Program-made: the position numbers and the translations under genes
Notes under the pieces: model-generated
What the model saw: only the letters and a program-made list of their open reading frames with translations
The model's database searches: none
Told to the model about the DNA's origin: nothing
Shown: in pieces, positions 7,180 through 16,097 of the stretch
How positions within the stretch are numbered: position 1 is the first letter of the stretch
Layout: each line of letters opens with the position of its first letter
DNA from: Psychrobacter piscatorii
GTDB taxonomy: Bacteria > Pseudomonadota > Gammaproteobacteria > Pseudomonadales > Moraxellaceae
Length of the DNA: 64,000 nt
Direction: 5' to 3'
Assembly (NCBI RefSeq): GCF_001444505.1
Contig: NZ_LNDJ01000096.1
Span: 1-64,000, forward strand

Positions 7180-7641
7180 CTACGTCGAAACCGGTTTATC
7201 AAGCCTTACTACAAAGCTGTCGCAAGGCACGTTAGGCAAGATATTATCTGCTGTCGCGCCACTGATCCATGCGGCAATGCCCGTGCGCTTATGGCGACCA
7301 ATTACCAACAGATCGACGTCGTGTTTATGACAGTAGCTGACAATACCTTCACTGCTAGAGATAGCGGTAGTGACTTCTGACGTTGCCGCATTGAGCTGGT
7401 TGCGTTCAAGGAATTGTGCCAGTTTTGCCCGTGCTTCTTGGCAGCGTTCGTCATCAATCTCATCATAAAGACTTGACGCAGGCACCAGCTCGTAGCCGAA
7501 GCCCACCATGGTATCTTTGACAATATGTAGTACAGACAACTTAGAACCGGGACGGTTTTCAACGATGCGCTTGGCCTTTTGCGCGACGATATCCGCATCA
7601 GAGAGTAAGTCGGTGACCAGTAAAATATGTTCGTAACTCAT
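7180..7641 (-). CDS. universal stress protein A-like, copy 1
   Basis: A 153-residue UspA-fold protein: opening HILLVTDLLSDADIVAQKA, central KLSVLHIV strand, and the C-terminal nucleotide-binding stretch DLLVIGRHKRTGIAAWISGATADNIL, split over several strands. The usual ATP-loop G-2x-G-9x-G(S/T) pattern appears in the altered form GRHKRTG...SGATADNI. A GAGGA site precedes the ATG. It is a close paralogue of the gene directly upstream on the same strand, separated by 158 bases; the pair arose by tandem duplication. Role: general stress survival, details unknown. Confidence 0.9.
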   Translation of the reverse strand: MSYEHILLVTDLLSDADIVAQKAKRIVENRPGSKLSVLHIVKDTMVGFGYELVPASSLYDEIDDERCQEARAKLAQFLERNQLNAATSEVTTAISSSEGIVSYCHKHDVDLLVIGRHKRTGIAAWISGATADNILPNVPCDSFVVRLDKPVST

Positions 7642-7799
7642 AACGTCTTCCTCATGTCAGATAGTATTTACTATAGCACTACTATAGAGCGCTGTTAAGT
7701 AATGCTTGTCTATCTTTGTGACATAGACTTCGATATAGAACAACACCCGAGTGCAGCGCTAACAAATAACAGGTTAACTCGAATGTTGAGCCAGACCCC

Positions 7800-8261
7800 T
7801 TATTCTGATACTGGCTCATCAAGCTTGACGACTAGGCTGTCGCAAGGGACGTTTGGCAAGATACTATCGGCTGTTGCACCGACTAACCAAGCAGCGATAC
7901 CGTGTCGTTCATGACGCCCAATGATGAGTAAGTCGACCTTTTTTTCATGACAGTAGTCAACAATACCTTTACTGTTAGAAATGGCAGCTGTCACCTCAGA
8001 GTTGACTGCTTCTAGCTCGTTACGTGCCAAAAACTGCGCCAGCTTAGCTCGCGCTTTTTGCCATTTTTCATTATGGACATCGCCTGATAGGCTAGAGGAA
8101 GGTACTAATTCATACCCAAAGCGCACCATATCGTCTTCCACAATATGCAGGACAGACAGTCTGGCCTTAGGAGAGCCTGCTAGTATACGTTTGGTTTTTA
8201 GAGCAACCTTGTCTGCATCGGATAATAAGTCAGTAACCAGTAAAACGTGTTGGTAGCTCAT
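7800..8261 (-). CDS. universal stress protein A-like, copy 2
   Basis: A 153-residue paralogue of the downstream gene, same length and colinear along its whole length (for example YELVPxSSL, LAQFLxRNxL, NVPCDSxVVxLD). An AGGAG site is seven bases before the ATG. Both copies keep the full fold, so both are probably functional. No terminator is visible between the copies, so they may share a transcript or be separately started from the spacer. Confidence 0.9.
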   Translation of the reverse strand: MSYQHVLLVTDLLSDADKVALKTKRILAGSPKARLSVLHIVEDDMVRFGYELVPSSSLSGDVHNEKWQKARAKLAQFLARNELEAVNSEVTAAISNSKGIVDYCHEKKVDLLIIGRHERHGIAAWLVGATADSILPNVPCDSLVVKLDEPVSE

Positions 8262-8668
8262 GAGGTGCTCCTATTGGTAGTGAACTTCATGGTAGCAGTG
8301 CAAACGGTCTCTGTTAAGCGATATGACCATCATTTGAATGTGGCTTTTGTTGGAATTGTGTTTGGTCATCAAGATATCAATGTTGACTACGCTATAGAGT
8401 ATTGCCTGATTGCTGACTTGACTTATCAACGACCAAACCCCACTAATAGCGCTAAGCCAATTCTTTTTTAGCCAATATAGCCAATATAAATACCTGCATA
8501 ATTGAGTTCAAAAGCCAGTATTGGGTTTTAGCATTCAGTTTTTTCAGAGATTGTAAGTCAAAATGTTTTAATAGCCATTTTTACGACTAATAGTTCAATA
8601 ATTTTCACCACTCTATTTACCCTGATAGTCAGGGCACACGATACGCATTGTAAGCGATAAGGATAACT
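8262..8668. other. intergenic region, divergent promoters expected
   Basis: This separates the minus-strand stress genes from the plus-strand protease gene. I see no RNA gene or convincing small gene; the frame over 8247-8471 overlaps the uspA start and has no ribosome binding site. AT-rich stretches near 8540-8620 could hold the protease promoter, but no clear -35/-10 pair was identified. Confidence 0.4.
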
Positions 8669-11600
8669 ATGACTGATACCCCATTTACTGCTGATCTCAC
8701 GTTGCATCCAGCATTTGAGCTGATTGAGCATCGCCATATTGAGGCGCTATCGATGGATGTGCTGATCAGTCAGCATGTGAAGACAGGCGCGATGCACTAT
8801 CATTTAGCGCACCCAAGCGATGAAAATGCGTTTTTGGTGGGTTTTCGTACTCAGCCGATGGACTCAAAAGGCGAGGCGCATATTTTGGAGCATGTGGCAT
8901 TGTGTGGCTCTAAAAAATTCCCAGTACGTGACCCGTTCTTTTCGATGATTAAACGTTCATTGAATACGTTTATGAATGCGATGACCGCAGCTGATTGGAC
9001 GGCGTATCCGTATGCCACGCAAAACAAAAATGACTATTTTAATTTGCTTGCTGTGTACCTTGATGCGTCGTTTTTTCCCAATATCCACTCGCTTGATTTT
9101 GCGCAAGAAGGCATCCGCGTAGAGCTGGACGAAAACGATAAGCCACAGTTTAAAGGTATCGTCTTTAACGAGATGAAGGGGGCGATGAGTGGCGAGATTG
9201 ATCAGCTTTATCATACAGTTGCGCATCATCTATTCCCAACGACGACTTATCACTATAATTCAGGTGGCGATCCTGCTCAGATTCCTGACTTAACGCATAC
9301 TGAGCTGACAGCTTTTCATGAGAGTCACTATCACCCATCGAATAGTGTCATCATGAGTTTTGGTAATATTCCTGTTGCTGAGACGCAAGCTAAAATACAC
9401 GAAGATGCTTTGATTCAATTCGAAGCAGGTAAAAAACACGTCTCGCGTCCAGAGCAGCGTTTGTCTGCACCTATTAGTGCAGTTGACACGTACACTGCTG
9501 ATGAAGCCGGTCCAGATCAGACCCATCACGTGGTCGCTTGGTTGTTGCCGTCGATCACTGATCCTAAGCAGCGTTTGGCATTACGTTTGCTCGAAGGCGT
9601 ACTGATTGAGCATTCAGGCTCGCCACTACGTGCTTATTTGGACAGCCATCCACTGGGCAAAGCGCCAAGTCCGCTATTAGGGCTGGATGACAGTCATTAT
9701 GAAATGGTCTTTTATACGGGACTGCGCGGCTCTAACCCAGAGCATGCCGAAGCGGTCGAGCAGGGCATCATTGATCTGCTGACTGAGGTGGCAAGCGCGC
9801 CAGTTGATGACGAAACGATTGAGACCATTCTGCATCAGATTGAAATTGATCAGCGTCACATCGGCGGTGATAGCATTCCTTATGGTCTAAACCTGATGTT
9901 AGAGGGCTTTAGTACTGCCATTCATGATGGTAACCCTATCGATGTGTGGGAAGTGGATGAGCATCTACAGTGGTTGCGCGAGCAAGTGGTCGATCCGCAG
10001 TGGCTACCGAACTTAATCAAAACGCATCTGCTGGACAATCAGCACCGTGTACGCGTGACCATGACGCCAGATAGCGAAAAATCAGCGCGCCTTGCTGCAG
10101 CAGAGCAAGTGCGTCTAGATACCATTGAGATGGATCTGACTGCTGATGACAAAGCTATTTTAAAGCAACAAGCATTAGATCTGGCCGCACGCCAAGCCGC
10201 GCCTGATGATTTGAGCTTATTGCCAAAGGTAGGTCTAGAAGACGTACCAACCGATATTAGCTTTAAAGAAGGCACCCAAAAGCAGGTGCGTCTGAGCGGG
10301 CAAGATAGTACGCTATTTGAATATGAAGCGGGCACCAATGGTATCTATTACTATCAGGTGATCGTACCGCTCACTGAAGCCATTGGCAATCAGGACACCA
10401 GCAGTTTGCCTGTGAACGAGGTGATCAATCATCCATTGCTACCGATTTATTTAAGCCTACTATCAGAGCTGGGTACTGACTCGATGAGTGCTCATGAGAT
10501 GCAGGCCAAGCAAGCCGCGCATTCTTCGGGTGTGACCGCGCGTATCAGCCAGCGTACCCACGTGGATGATAGTCAATCGATTAGCAGCTACTTTGTCGTG
10601 GCAACGCGCGCGCTCAACCGCAAACCTGAAGCGATTGATTTGCTCAAAGAAGTGATGGAACACAGCATCTTTACTGAGCATGATCGCATCAAAGAAATCT
10701 TGCAGCAGCGTCAAGCCAGCTGGCAATCTAATTTGGCAGGTTCTGGTCACTCATATGCAATGCAAACCGCCAGTCGCGGTATGAGTCGTCAAGCGCAGCT
10801 AGAATATGTGCGTAGTGGTTTACCAGCACTAAACGCACTAAAAGCGTTCTTGGGTCATGCCAGTACTGATGATGCACAGTGGGATACATTGGCAACGAGC
10901 TTGATGGACTTGCATCAACGTTTGATCAGCTTACCTAAGCATGCCGTCATCATTTGTGAAGCCGAGCAAACGGAACGCTTGAGTGGCTTAATCGTCGATA
11001 GTTGGAAAGATAGCCAAGCACCACAAGCTGCTGAGAATGTAATCAACACTGAAGCTAACATTCCAAGTGAGTTTGCAAATCTGCATTTAGACACTGCTCT
11101 AAATGGTGAAAAAGACGCAGTCAAAGCGAGCGAGCATGGGGTTGCTCTTGATGTTGCCCATTTAGCGTGGTTAGTACCGACCAACGTTTACCATAATGCC
11201 AGCGCTTATACGGTACCAGCGGCTGACCATCCTGATACTGCGGCACTCATGGTATTAGCGCCTTACCTACGTAATGGCTACTTGCACAGTGCCATTCGTG
11301 AGCGCGGCGGTGCCTATGGCGGCGGTGCGGGCTATGACGCCAATGCATGTGCGTTTAAATTCTTTAGTTACCGCGATCCGCAGTGCGCTGAAACCTTTGA
11401 GCATTTTGAGGCCAGTATCGAGTGGATCTTAAACGAGCCACAAACCGATGAGCAATTAGAAGAAGCCATTTTGGGTATTATATCCGGTATGGATAAACCG
11501 GGCTCGCCTGCAGGAGAAGCGATTAAGGCGTGCTTTGCCAACTTGCATCATCGCGGTGCTGACTGGCAACGTAAAATGCGCGCCGCTATCCTAGCCGTGA

Positions 11601-11734
11601 CTATCGATGACTTGCAGCGTGTTGCCAAGCAATATCTGCAAGGTCAAAACCATGTACGTGCCGTGTTAGCACCTTATGATAAAGAAGAGACGGTGAAAGG
11701 TCTTGGTTTTGAAGTATGTAGAATTAAGAGCTAA
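8669..11734 (+). CDS. M16C zinc metalloprotease, PreP (presequence protease)-like
   Basis: A 1021-residue insulinase-family peptidase of the PreP/falcilysin group, which is normally about this length. The inverted zinc motif HILEH (His71, Glu74, His75) is followed by the third ligand Glu168 in FNEMKGAMS. The C-terminal half carries the family's substrate-binding region RERGGAYGGGAGYDANA. No signal peptide is visible, so it probably degrades peptides in the cytoplasm. The TAAGGA site before ATG is good. It stands alone and ends at a strong hairpin terminator. Confidence 0.93.
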   Translation: MTDTPFTADLTLHPAFELIEHRHIEALSMDVLISQHVKTGAMHYHLAHPSDENAFLVGFRTQPMDSKGEAHILEHVALCGSKKFPVRDPFFSMIKRSLNTFMNAMTAADWTAYPYATQNKNDYFNLLAVYLDASFFPNIHSLDFAQEGIRVELDENDKPQFKGIVFNEMKGAMSGEIDQLYHTVAHHLFPTTTYHYNSGGDPAQIPDLTHTELTAFHESHYHPSNSVIMSFGNIPVAETQAKIHEDALIQFEAGKKHVSRPEQRLSAPISAVDTYTADEAGPDQTHHVVAWLLPSITDPKQRLALRLLEGVLIEHSGSPLRAYLDSHPLGKAPSPLLGLDDSHYEMVFYTGLRGSNPEHAEAVEQGIIDLLTEVASAPVDDETIETILHQIEIDQRHIGGDSIPYGLNLMLEGFSTAIHDGNPIDVWEVDEHLQWLREQVVDPQWLPNLIKTHLLDNQHRVRVTMTPDSEKSARLAAAEQVRLDTIEMDLTADDKAILKQQALDLAARQAAPDDLSLLPKVGLEDVPTDISFKEGTQKQVRLSGQDSTLFEYEAGTNGIYYYQVIVPLTEAIGNQDTSSLPVNEVINHPLLPIYLSLLSELGTDSMSAHEMQAKQAAHSSGVTARISQRTHVDDSQSISSYFVVATRALNRKPEAIDLLKEVMEHSIFTEHDRIKEILQQRQASWQSNLAGSGHSYAMQTASRGMSRQAQLEYVRSGLPALNALKAFLGHASTDDAQWDTLATSLMDLHQRLISLPKHAVIICEAEQTERLSGLIVDSWKDSQAPQAAENVINTEANIPSEFANLHLDTALNGEKDAVKASEHGVALDVAHLAWLVPTNVYHNASAYTVPAADHPDTAALMVLAPYLRNGYLHSAIRERGGAYGGGAGYDANACAFKFFSYRDPQCAETFEHFEASIEWILNEPQTDEQLEEAILGIISGMDKPGSPAGEAIKACFANLHHRGADWQRKMRAAILAVTIDDLQRVAKQYLQGQNHVRAVLAPYDKEETVKGLGFEVCRIKS

Positions 11735-11770
11735 GACAATTAGGTTTGTTCTTTATTAAAAGTTAAATAT

Positions 11771-11800
11771 AAAAAGCCAAGCATGATGCTTGGCTTTTTT
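11771..11800. terminator. bidirectional terminator
   Basis: AAAAAGCCAAGCAT pairs perfectly with ATGCTTGGCTTTTT. It separates the protease gene from the convergent Nudix gene. Confidence 0.9.
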
Positions 11801-11815
11801 GTATGTAGTATTTGC

Positions 11816-12379
11816 TTAGTACCGTTTGATACTCAAATCTTTGCCGATTTTGTCTTGATGGATCGGGAATTCTGACAACTCGTTATACTGCTTACGATCA
11901 GAAAAATAGTTTTTTAAGGTAAGGCGAATGGCCTCAAAGGCGAGCGTATCCCATGGAATATCTTCTTCACTAAATAGCGCACAATCAAGGCTTTCTGAGC
12001 CAATACCGTACGCACCATCTTTTAGATCGGCGAGATAAATAGAGTAGATCTGCCCAATATCTGGTAGGTCATAAATGCAGTATAGATGCGGATTCAGTAC
12101 GATAGCATCAGCTTCTTCGTAGCTCTCGCGTGCGGCGCCTTCAGCCATGGTTTCGCCGTTTTCCATAAAACCTGCAGGTATCGTCCATAGCCCATATTGC
12201 GGCTCGATCGCTCGGCGGCACAGTAGGACTCTGTCTTCGTGTACGACTAGCGAACCACAAATAACCTTTGGGTTTTCGTAGTGGATATAGTGACAATTGG
12301 GGCACACCAAGCGCGGCATATTATCTGTAGGTGGGATTTTTCGTTCTGCTTTATGACCGCATTGGAGACAATAGCTCAT
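11816..12379 (-). CDS. Nudix hydrolase with N-terminal zinc ribbon
   Basis: A 187-residue protein from ATG 12379, chosen because AAAGGTAG lies just upstream and MSYCLQCGHKAERK starts exactly at the zinc-ribbon domain (Cys pairs CLQCG and CPNCHYIHYENP). The Nudix box follows: GFMENGETMAEGAARESYEE, with the terminal Gly of the classical pattern replaced by Asp. Zinc-ribbon Nudix proteins of this type resemble NADH pyrophosphatases and ADP-ribose/FAD hydrolases; the substrate is not decidable here. It stands alone. Confidence 0.88.
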   Translation of the reverse strand: MSYCLQCGHKAERKIPPTDNMPRLVCPNCHYIHYENPKVICGSLVVHEDRVLLCRRAIEPQYGLWTIPAGFMENGETMAEGAARESYEEADAIVLNPHLYCIYDLPDIGQIYSIYLADLKDGAYGIGSESLDCALFSEEDIPWDTLAFEAIRLTLKNYFSDRKQYNELSEFPIHQDKIGKDLSIKRY

Positions 12380-12620
12380 ACCAACTACCTTTATTAGTAA
12401 ATATTGTATGTCCAATTATCTTAAAAGTTTTTTTGCCGCTCTGATGTTTGCTTTTGTATACAGCAGCGATAGTGACAAATACTTTTGAGGATATCCTTTT
12501 ACTTTTAACGAAAAAGTTATTTTATTTAATTTTTATGATTACAACGAAAACGCTCTGACAGCGCATTTTAATTGCCATCAAAGCGTTCTTATATTATCGA
12601 GTATATCCTACATAGGAATG

Positions 12621-12648
12621 AGGTCATAGCAATTAGGTCATAGCAATT
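12621..12648. repeat. 14-bp perfect tandem duplication at the end of the epimerase gene
   Basis: AGGTCATAGCAATT occurs twice head to tail (12621-12634 and 12635-12648), with AGGT starting a third copy. The junction overlaps the stop codon of the AGE-family gene. Probably a slippage product with no effect on the protein. Confidence 0.8.
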
Positions 12649-13924
12649 AGGTTTTTATTTTGAGCATTTGTGTGCGTAGTCCACCAGCTACCGACGCAGA
12701 GATAGGAATCAATGGCGTTACAGTGGCTTGAAAGTCATGATAAAGATCTTCGCGCGTCGGATATATGACCGTACTTAAGTTGCCATCTGCATCTACCTCA
12801 TGACGCCAGCCCCCGTGCTCAAGATCAATCAAAGTACTGGCAATATAATCCCAAGCTAAGCGGTAGTAATACTCAAAGCGCGGATCATCCGTACGGCGCG
12901 ATAGCATTAGTGCGGTATTAGCCATCTCAGCCTGTACCCAGTAAGGACGGTTTGGTATTGAAATCTCATCATTCCAGCCAATGGTATAAACCATGCCGGG
13001 CTGACCGTCAGGTGCCCAGCCACGATCGATAGTGCTATCAAATAATGCGATGGCATCAGGTAGCAGCCAATCAGGTACGTCATAATCATGCGCGATACAA
13101 GCAGACTCAACCTTGAGCAGCAGTCCTGCCCATTCTGCAAAGTGACCAGGTGTGAGTCCCCAAGGACGCAGGTCATCAGAAGGTTCATTCGCATCGTAGT
13201 TGTGCAACAGATTCCACTCACTATCAAAATGTTCAGGTAGGCGACCATCGTAAGTACTAGGCATATCATGACCGAAGCGCTTGGCTAAGTGTAGTGCGCG
13301 GTCTAGCCAGCGCGTTTCACCCGTGGCATCTACCAGTGCTAAGCAGGCTTCGGTCGTATGCATGTTGCAATTGGCGCCGCGATAATTTTCGGGATCAGCC
13401 CAATCAGCGGCAAAAGAAGGCAGCATTGATTGCTCATCTTCTAACCAAAAATGCTGATCAATGATTGTTATTGCAGCCTCCATCAACTCTGTACCGCGCG
13501 GGCGACCAGCAATGCTAGCAGACGCGCCAGCAAGCGCGACAAACGCATGCAGATAGGCGTTTTTGCGTGATGGGTTTTCATGAGTTGAGGAAGCATCACT
13601 GAACCAACCGCCATGTACCGAGTCGCGCAATGGGCCATCGAGCAACGCATCTAGGCCATGGTCAGCAAGTGTTGCTGCACCTGGTATACCCATTAGTGCC
13701 GCTAGCGCATAGCAATGCACCATCCTCGCAGTGATGATGCTCTTTGCTGTGTCATCTACCATGCTCCCATCATGACCCAAAGTAGCAAACCCTGATGGCA
13801 CGCGCGCTTTGGCATCAAGTAGACGCTGTCCTTCAGCAAGCAACCAGCGGCGATGAGTACTGCTATCTGCCCAACAGACAGATAGCAGGTCAGAGGAGTC
13901 AGGAGAATCCATGATATCAGCCAT
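12647..13924 (-). CDS. N-acylglucosamine 2-epimerase (AGE) family sugar isomerase
   Basis: A 425-residue alpha/alpha-barrel enzyme of the AGE family, with characteristic HAFVALAGAS, NCNMHTTEACLALVDAT, LPEHFDSEWN and GMVYTIGWN stretches and conserved His residues expected for aldose-ketose isomerisation. Members include GlcNAc 2-epimerase, mannose isomerase and the YihS sulfoquinovose/mannose isomerases; length and style fit the isomerase branch better than the epimerase, but the substrate is an inference. The start overlaps the end of the upstream SDR gene by eight bases, so the two are translationally coupled and probably act in one sugar pathway. Confidence 0.88.
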   Translation of the reverse strand: MADIMDSPDSSDLLSVCWADSSTHRRWLLAEGQRLLDAKARVPSGFATLGHDGSMVDDTAKSIITARMVHCYALAALMGIPGAATLADHGLDALLDGPLRDSVHGGWFSDASSTHENPSRKNAYLHAFVALAGASASIAGRPRGTELMEAAITIIDQHFWLEDEQSMLPSFAADWADPENYRGANCNMHTTEACLALVDATGETRWLDRALHLAKRFGHDMPSTYDGRLPEHFDSEWNLLHNYDANEPSDDLRPWGLTPGHFAEWAGLLLKVESACIAHDYDVPDWLLPDAIALFDSTIDRGWAPDGQPGMVYTIGWNDEISIPNRPYWVQAEMANTALMLSRRTDDPRFEYYYRLAWDYIASTLIDLEHGGWRHEVDADGNLSTVIYPTREDLYHDFQATVTPLIPISASVAGGLRTQMLKIKT

Positions 13925-14732
13925 TGGTGATCATGCCTCCGTTTATGTGCAAGGTCTGACCAGTCACAAAGCTACTGTCTTGGCAAGCAAGAAATACATA
14001 GGCAGCGCCCATCTCGCGTGGCTGACCCATACGCCCCATTGGTGAGGACATCGATTCTAAAATATCTTTATCAAAGTCTTTAAATACCAGTTGAATCTCG
14101 CTCACCACAGGACCCGGTGCTACCTGATTAACGCGAATACCGCGACTAAGTAGTTGTCGCGATAACGCGCGAGTGTAGCCAACGATAGCGCCTTTGGTTG
14201 CGGTGTACGGCACCAATACATCATTGCCGACATACGCATTAACGGAGGTGGTATTGATGATGCTATCGCCTTCTTTCATATGCTCAAGGGCGGCGCGGGT
14301 TACATAAAACATTCCTGCCATATTGACATCAAAATGCTGTTGCCAGTCTTTATCACTGACTTCAGACAAATCATGATACGGCTTTTGCATACCAGCATTG
14401 TTGACTAGCACATCAATGCCACCCCATTGTGCCACGACCGCCTCGACTGCCTCTTTGCAACTACTACTATTTGCTGTATCACCCTGCAATACCAACGCGT
14501 CTGCGCCTTCTGCTTCAATACCTTTACGCGTCTCATTTGCGCTCTCTTCGTCAGAGTGATAAAGGATGGCAACTTTGGCACCCTCACGTGCCATATGAAA
14601 AGCCACTGCGCGACCGATACCACTGTCTCCGCCAGTGATTAAAACGCGCTTATCAGCCAGTTTTCCTGAGCCTTTATAGTTATCATTGATATATTCAGCA
14701 GGTGGCATCATGTTGTCGATTTGGTCTGTCAT
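13917..14732 (-). CDS. SDR-family NAD(P)-dependent oxidoreductase
   Basis: A 271-residue classical-type short-chain dehydrogenase: cofactor motif TGGDSGIG (residues 33-40), NNAG (111-114), and catalytic Ser163, Tyr176, Lys180 (VPYTATK). The N-terminal extension before the Rossmann fold (DQIDNMMPPAEY...GSGKLADK) is typical of the YhxC/glucose-dehydrogenase-like group. It is first gene of a two-gene operon with the AGE-family isomerase, suggesting oxidation or reduction of the same sugar or polyol. An AAAGGA site lies before the ATG. Confidence 0.9.
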   Translation of the reverse strand: MTDQIDNMMPPAEYINDNYKGSGKLADKRVLITGGDSGIGRAVAFHMAREGAKVAILYHSDEESANETRKGIEAEGADALVLQGDTANSSSCKEAVEAVVAQWGGIDVLVNNAGMQKPYHDLSEVSDKDWQQHFDVNMAGMFYVTRAALEHMKEGDSIINTTSVNAYVGNDVLVPYTATKGAIVGYTRALSRQLLSRGIRVNQVAPGPVVSEIQLVFKDFDKDILESMSSPMGRMGQPREMGAAYVFLACQDSSFVTGQTLHINGGMITNG

Positions 14733-15352
14733 AATCTGTATCCTTTGTTCTTTTGAGGTATTGTTTATTGTTATTACAGCAATCCTATGACGCTGGCATC
14801 AGTATTTTTATAGTGCTATTTTAGGATGTCCGCCTCATAGTCTTGCTAGCAGCCATCATAATGCCCAAATGCATTTTTTGAAATATTACTCGGTTAATGT
14901 TTGGTAATTTAAAGATGCAGTTATGATACTTATTATCATTGATAAGTACCAAGCAAAAAGGATATTGAGAAAATCTTAATTAATAAAACGATCACCGTCT
15001 GAAACAGACAGTATGAGATATTGAGTGATTTAGAAAGGTGTAAAGACGCGGCAAAAAAATAGACATTTAGTTGAAAGGCTCACTTGGATAGAGGCTCAGT
15101 CTATATAACAAAGCTTATACACAAGCGGTAAGCCGGTTTATATTTATCATGGTGACCACATATATGTATAACAGTCAGCTGATGCATCAATAAATCGCAC
15201 TTTGTCGGAAATAGCGTAAATATGAGATACATCTACAAAAGCGATAATCTGATTAATAAAAAAGGCTGCCATACTAGCGACAGGTTATCCTGTTATGCTG
15301 GTATCGGTATTTTCATGAGTAATATGGAAATGACCACTCATAGGATTTGATA
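14733..15352. other. 620-base intergenic region with an operator-like palindrome
   Basis: This long spacer separates the SDR operon from the NudL-like gene. No gene or RNA family is recognised in it. The clearest structure is an inverted repeat at 14927-14948, listed separately. It is AT-rich throughout and may contain divergent promoters. Confidence 0.4.
14927..14948. promoter_or_regulatory. candidate operator, TACTTAT-N8-ATAAGTA
   Basis: Seven-base perfect arms (14927-14933, 14942-14948). Overlapping them, TTATC-ATT-GATAA (14933-14945) is a second perfect palindrome. The latter has some likeness to Fur-type boxes. It is about 195 bases upstream of the SDR start. The regulator and role are not known. 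Confidence 0.3.
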
Positions 15353-16087
15353 ATGACCGTACCCGAAAAAATTGATTTTTTTAATAAGTTTAGCGTCGCT
15401 GTCCCAAGCTTTATTCGTCATCCCACACTTAGAAAACTGGCCGAGCGAGTACAACACGAGACATTGAATGCGCTCACGAGTCCAGCGATGTACGAGAGTG
15501 GCAACACCTCACAAAGTACGCGTATTTTGGACAGCTTATATCAGACACCCATTGCTGATGCATCGATATTGGTCGCGATCACTCATGAACGTAAACCAAA
15601 AATATTATTGACGCGCCGAGCCGCTCATATGAACAGCCATGCGGGAGAGGTCTCCTGTGTAGGCGGCAAACACGAGATAGGTGATGGCAACAACGTCGTG
15701 ACCGCATTACGTGAAGCTTGTGAAGAGACGGCGCTGCCACCTAATAAAGTGCAATTACTGGGACAACTACCGATCCAAACGTCCAAAAGCGGTATGAGTG
15801 TACGTCCAATTGTCGCGCTCATCGCCCCAGGTCTAATATTAGTTCCTGAAGTGGGAGAGATATCGCGTATCTTTTGGGCGGATTTAGAGTCGTTAGTCAA
15901 CCAGCCAACGGTGGAGTATGCGGTAGAATATAAAATGCAAGAACAAACCGCGACCATATTGACGCCGAGTTGGCAAGTGGATGGTGAGACGGTGTGGGGA
16001 CTGACAGGGCGCGTCATTGCCAGTTTGCTAGAAACTGGGTTTGATCGTCAGCTAGAATGGTATTACCGCGTAGAAAACAAACGCTGA
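15353..16087 (+). CDS. NudL-type CoA pyrophosphatase (Nudix)
   Basis: A 244-residue Nudix hydrolase of the coenzyme A pyrophosphatase group. The UPF0035 signature LLTRRAAHMNSHAGEVSCVG is directly followed by the Nudix box GGKHEIGD...ALREACEETAL, with the family's Asp in place of the first Glu. ATG 15353 is used rather than the TTG two codons earlier because AGG lies eight bases before it. Known family members split CoA and derivatives to 3',5'-ADP and phosphopantetheine. The last residue of the box is Ala rather than Gly. Confidence 0.88.
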   Translation: MTVPEKIDFFNKFSVAVPSFIRHPTLRKLAERVQHETLNALTSPAMYESGNTSQSTRILDSLYQTPIADASILVAITHERKPKILLTRRAAHMNSHAGEVSCVGGKHEIGDGNNVVTALREACEETALPPNKVQLLGQLPIQTSKSGMSVRPIVALIAPGLILVPEVGEISRIFWADLESLVNQPTVEYAVEYKMQEQTATILTPSWQVDGETVWGLTGRVIASLLETGFDRQLEWYYRVENKR

Positions 16088-16097
16088 TAGATATCAT

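Noticed and set aside
8247-8471. 74-codon plus-strand frame between uspA copy 2 and the M16 protease
   Set aside because: It begins inside the uspA start region on the other strand, with no ribosome binding site and no sensible domain.
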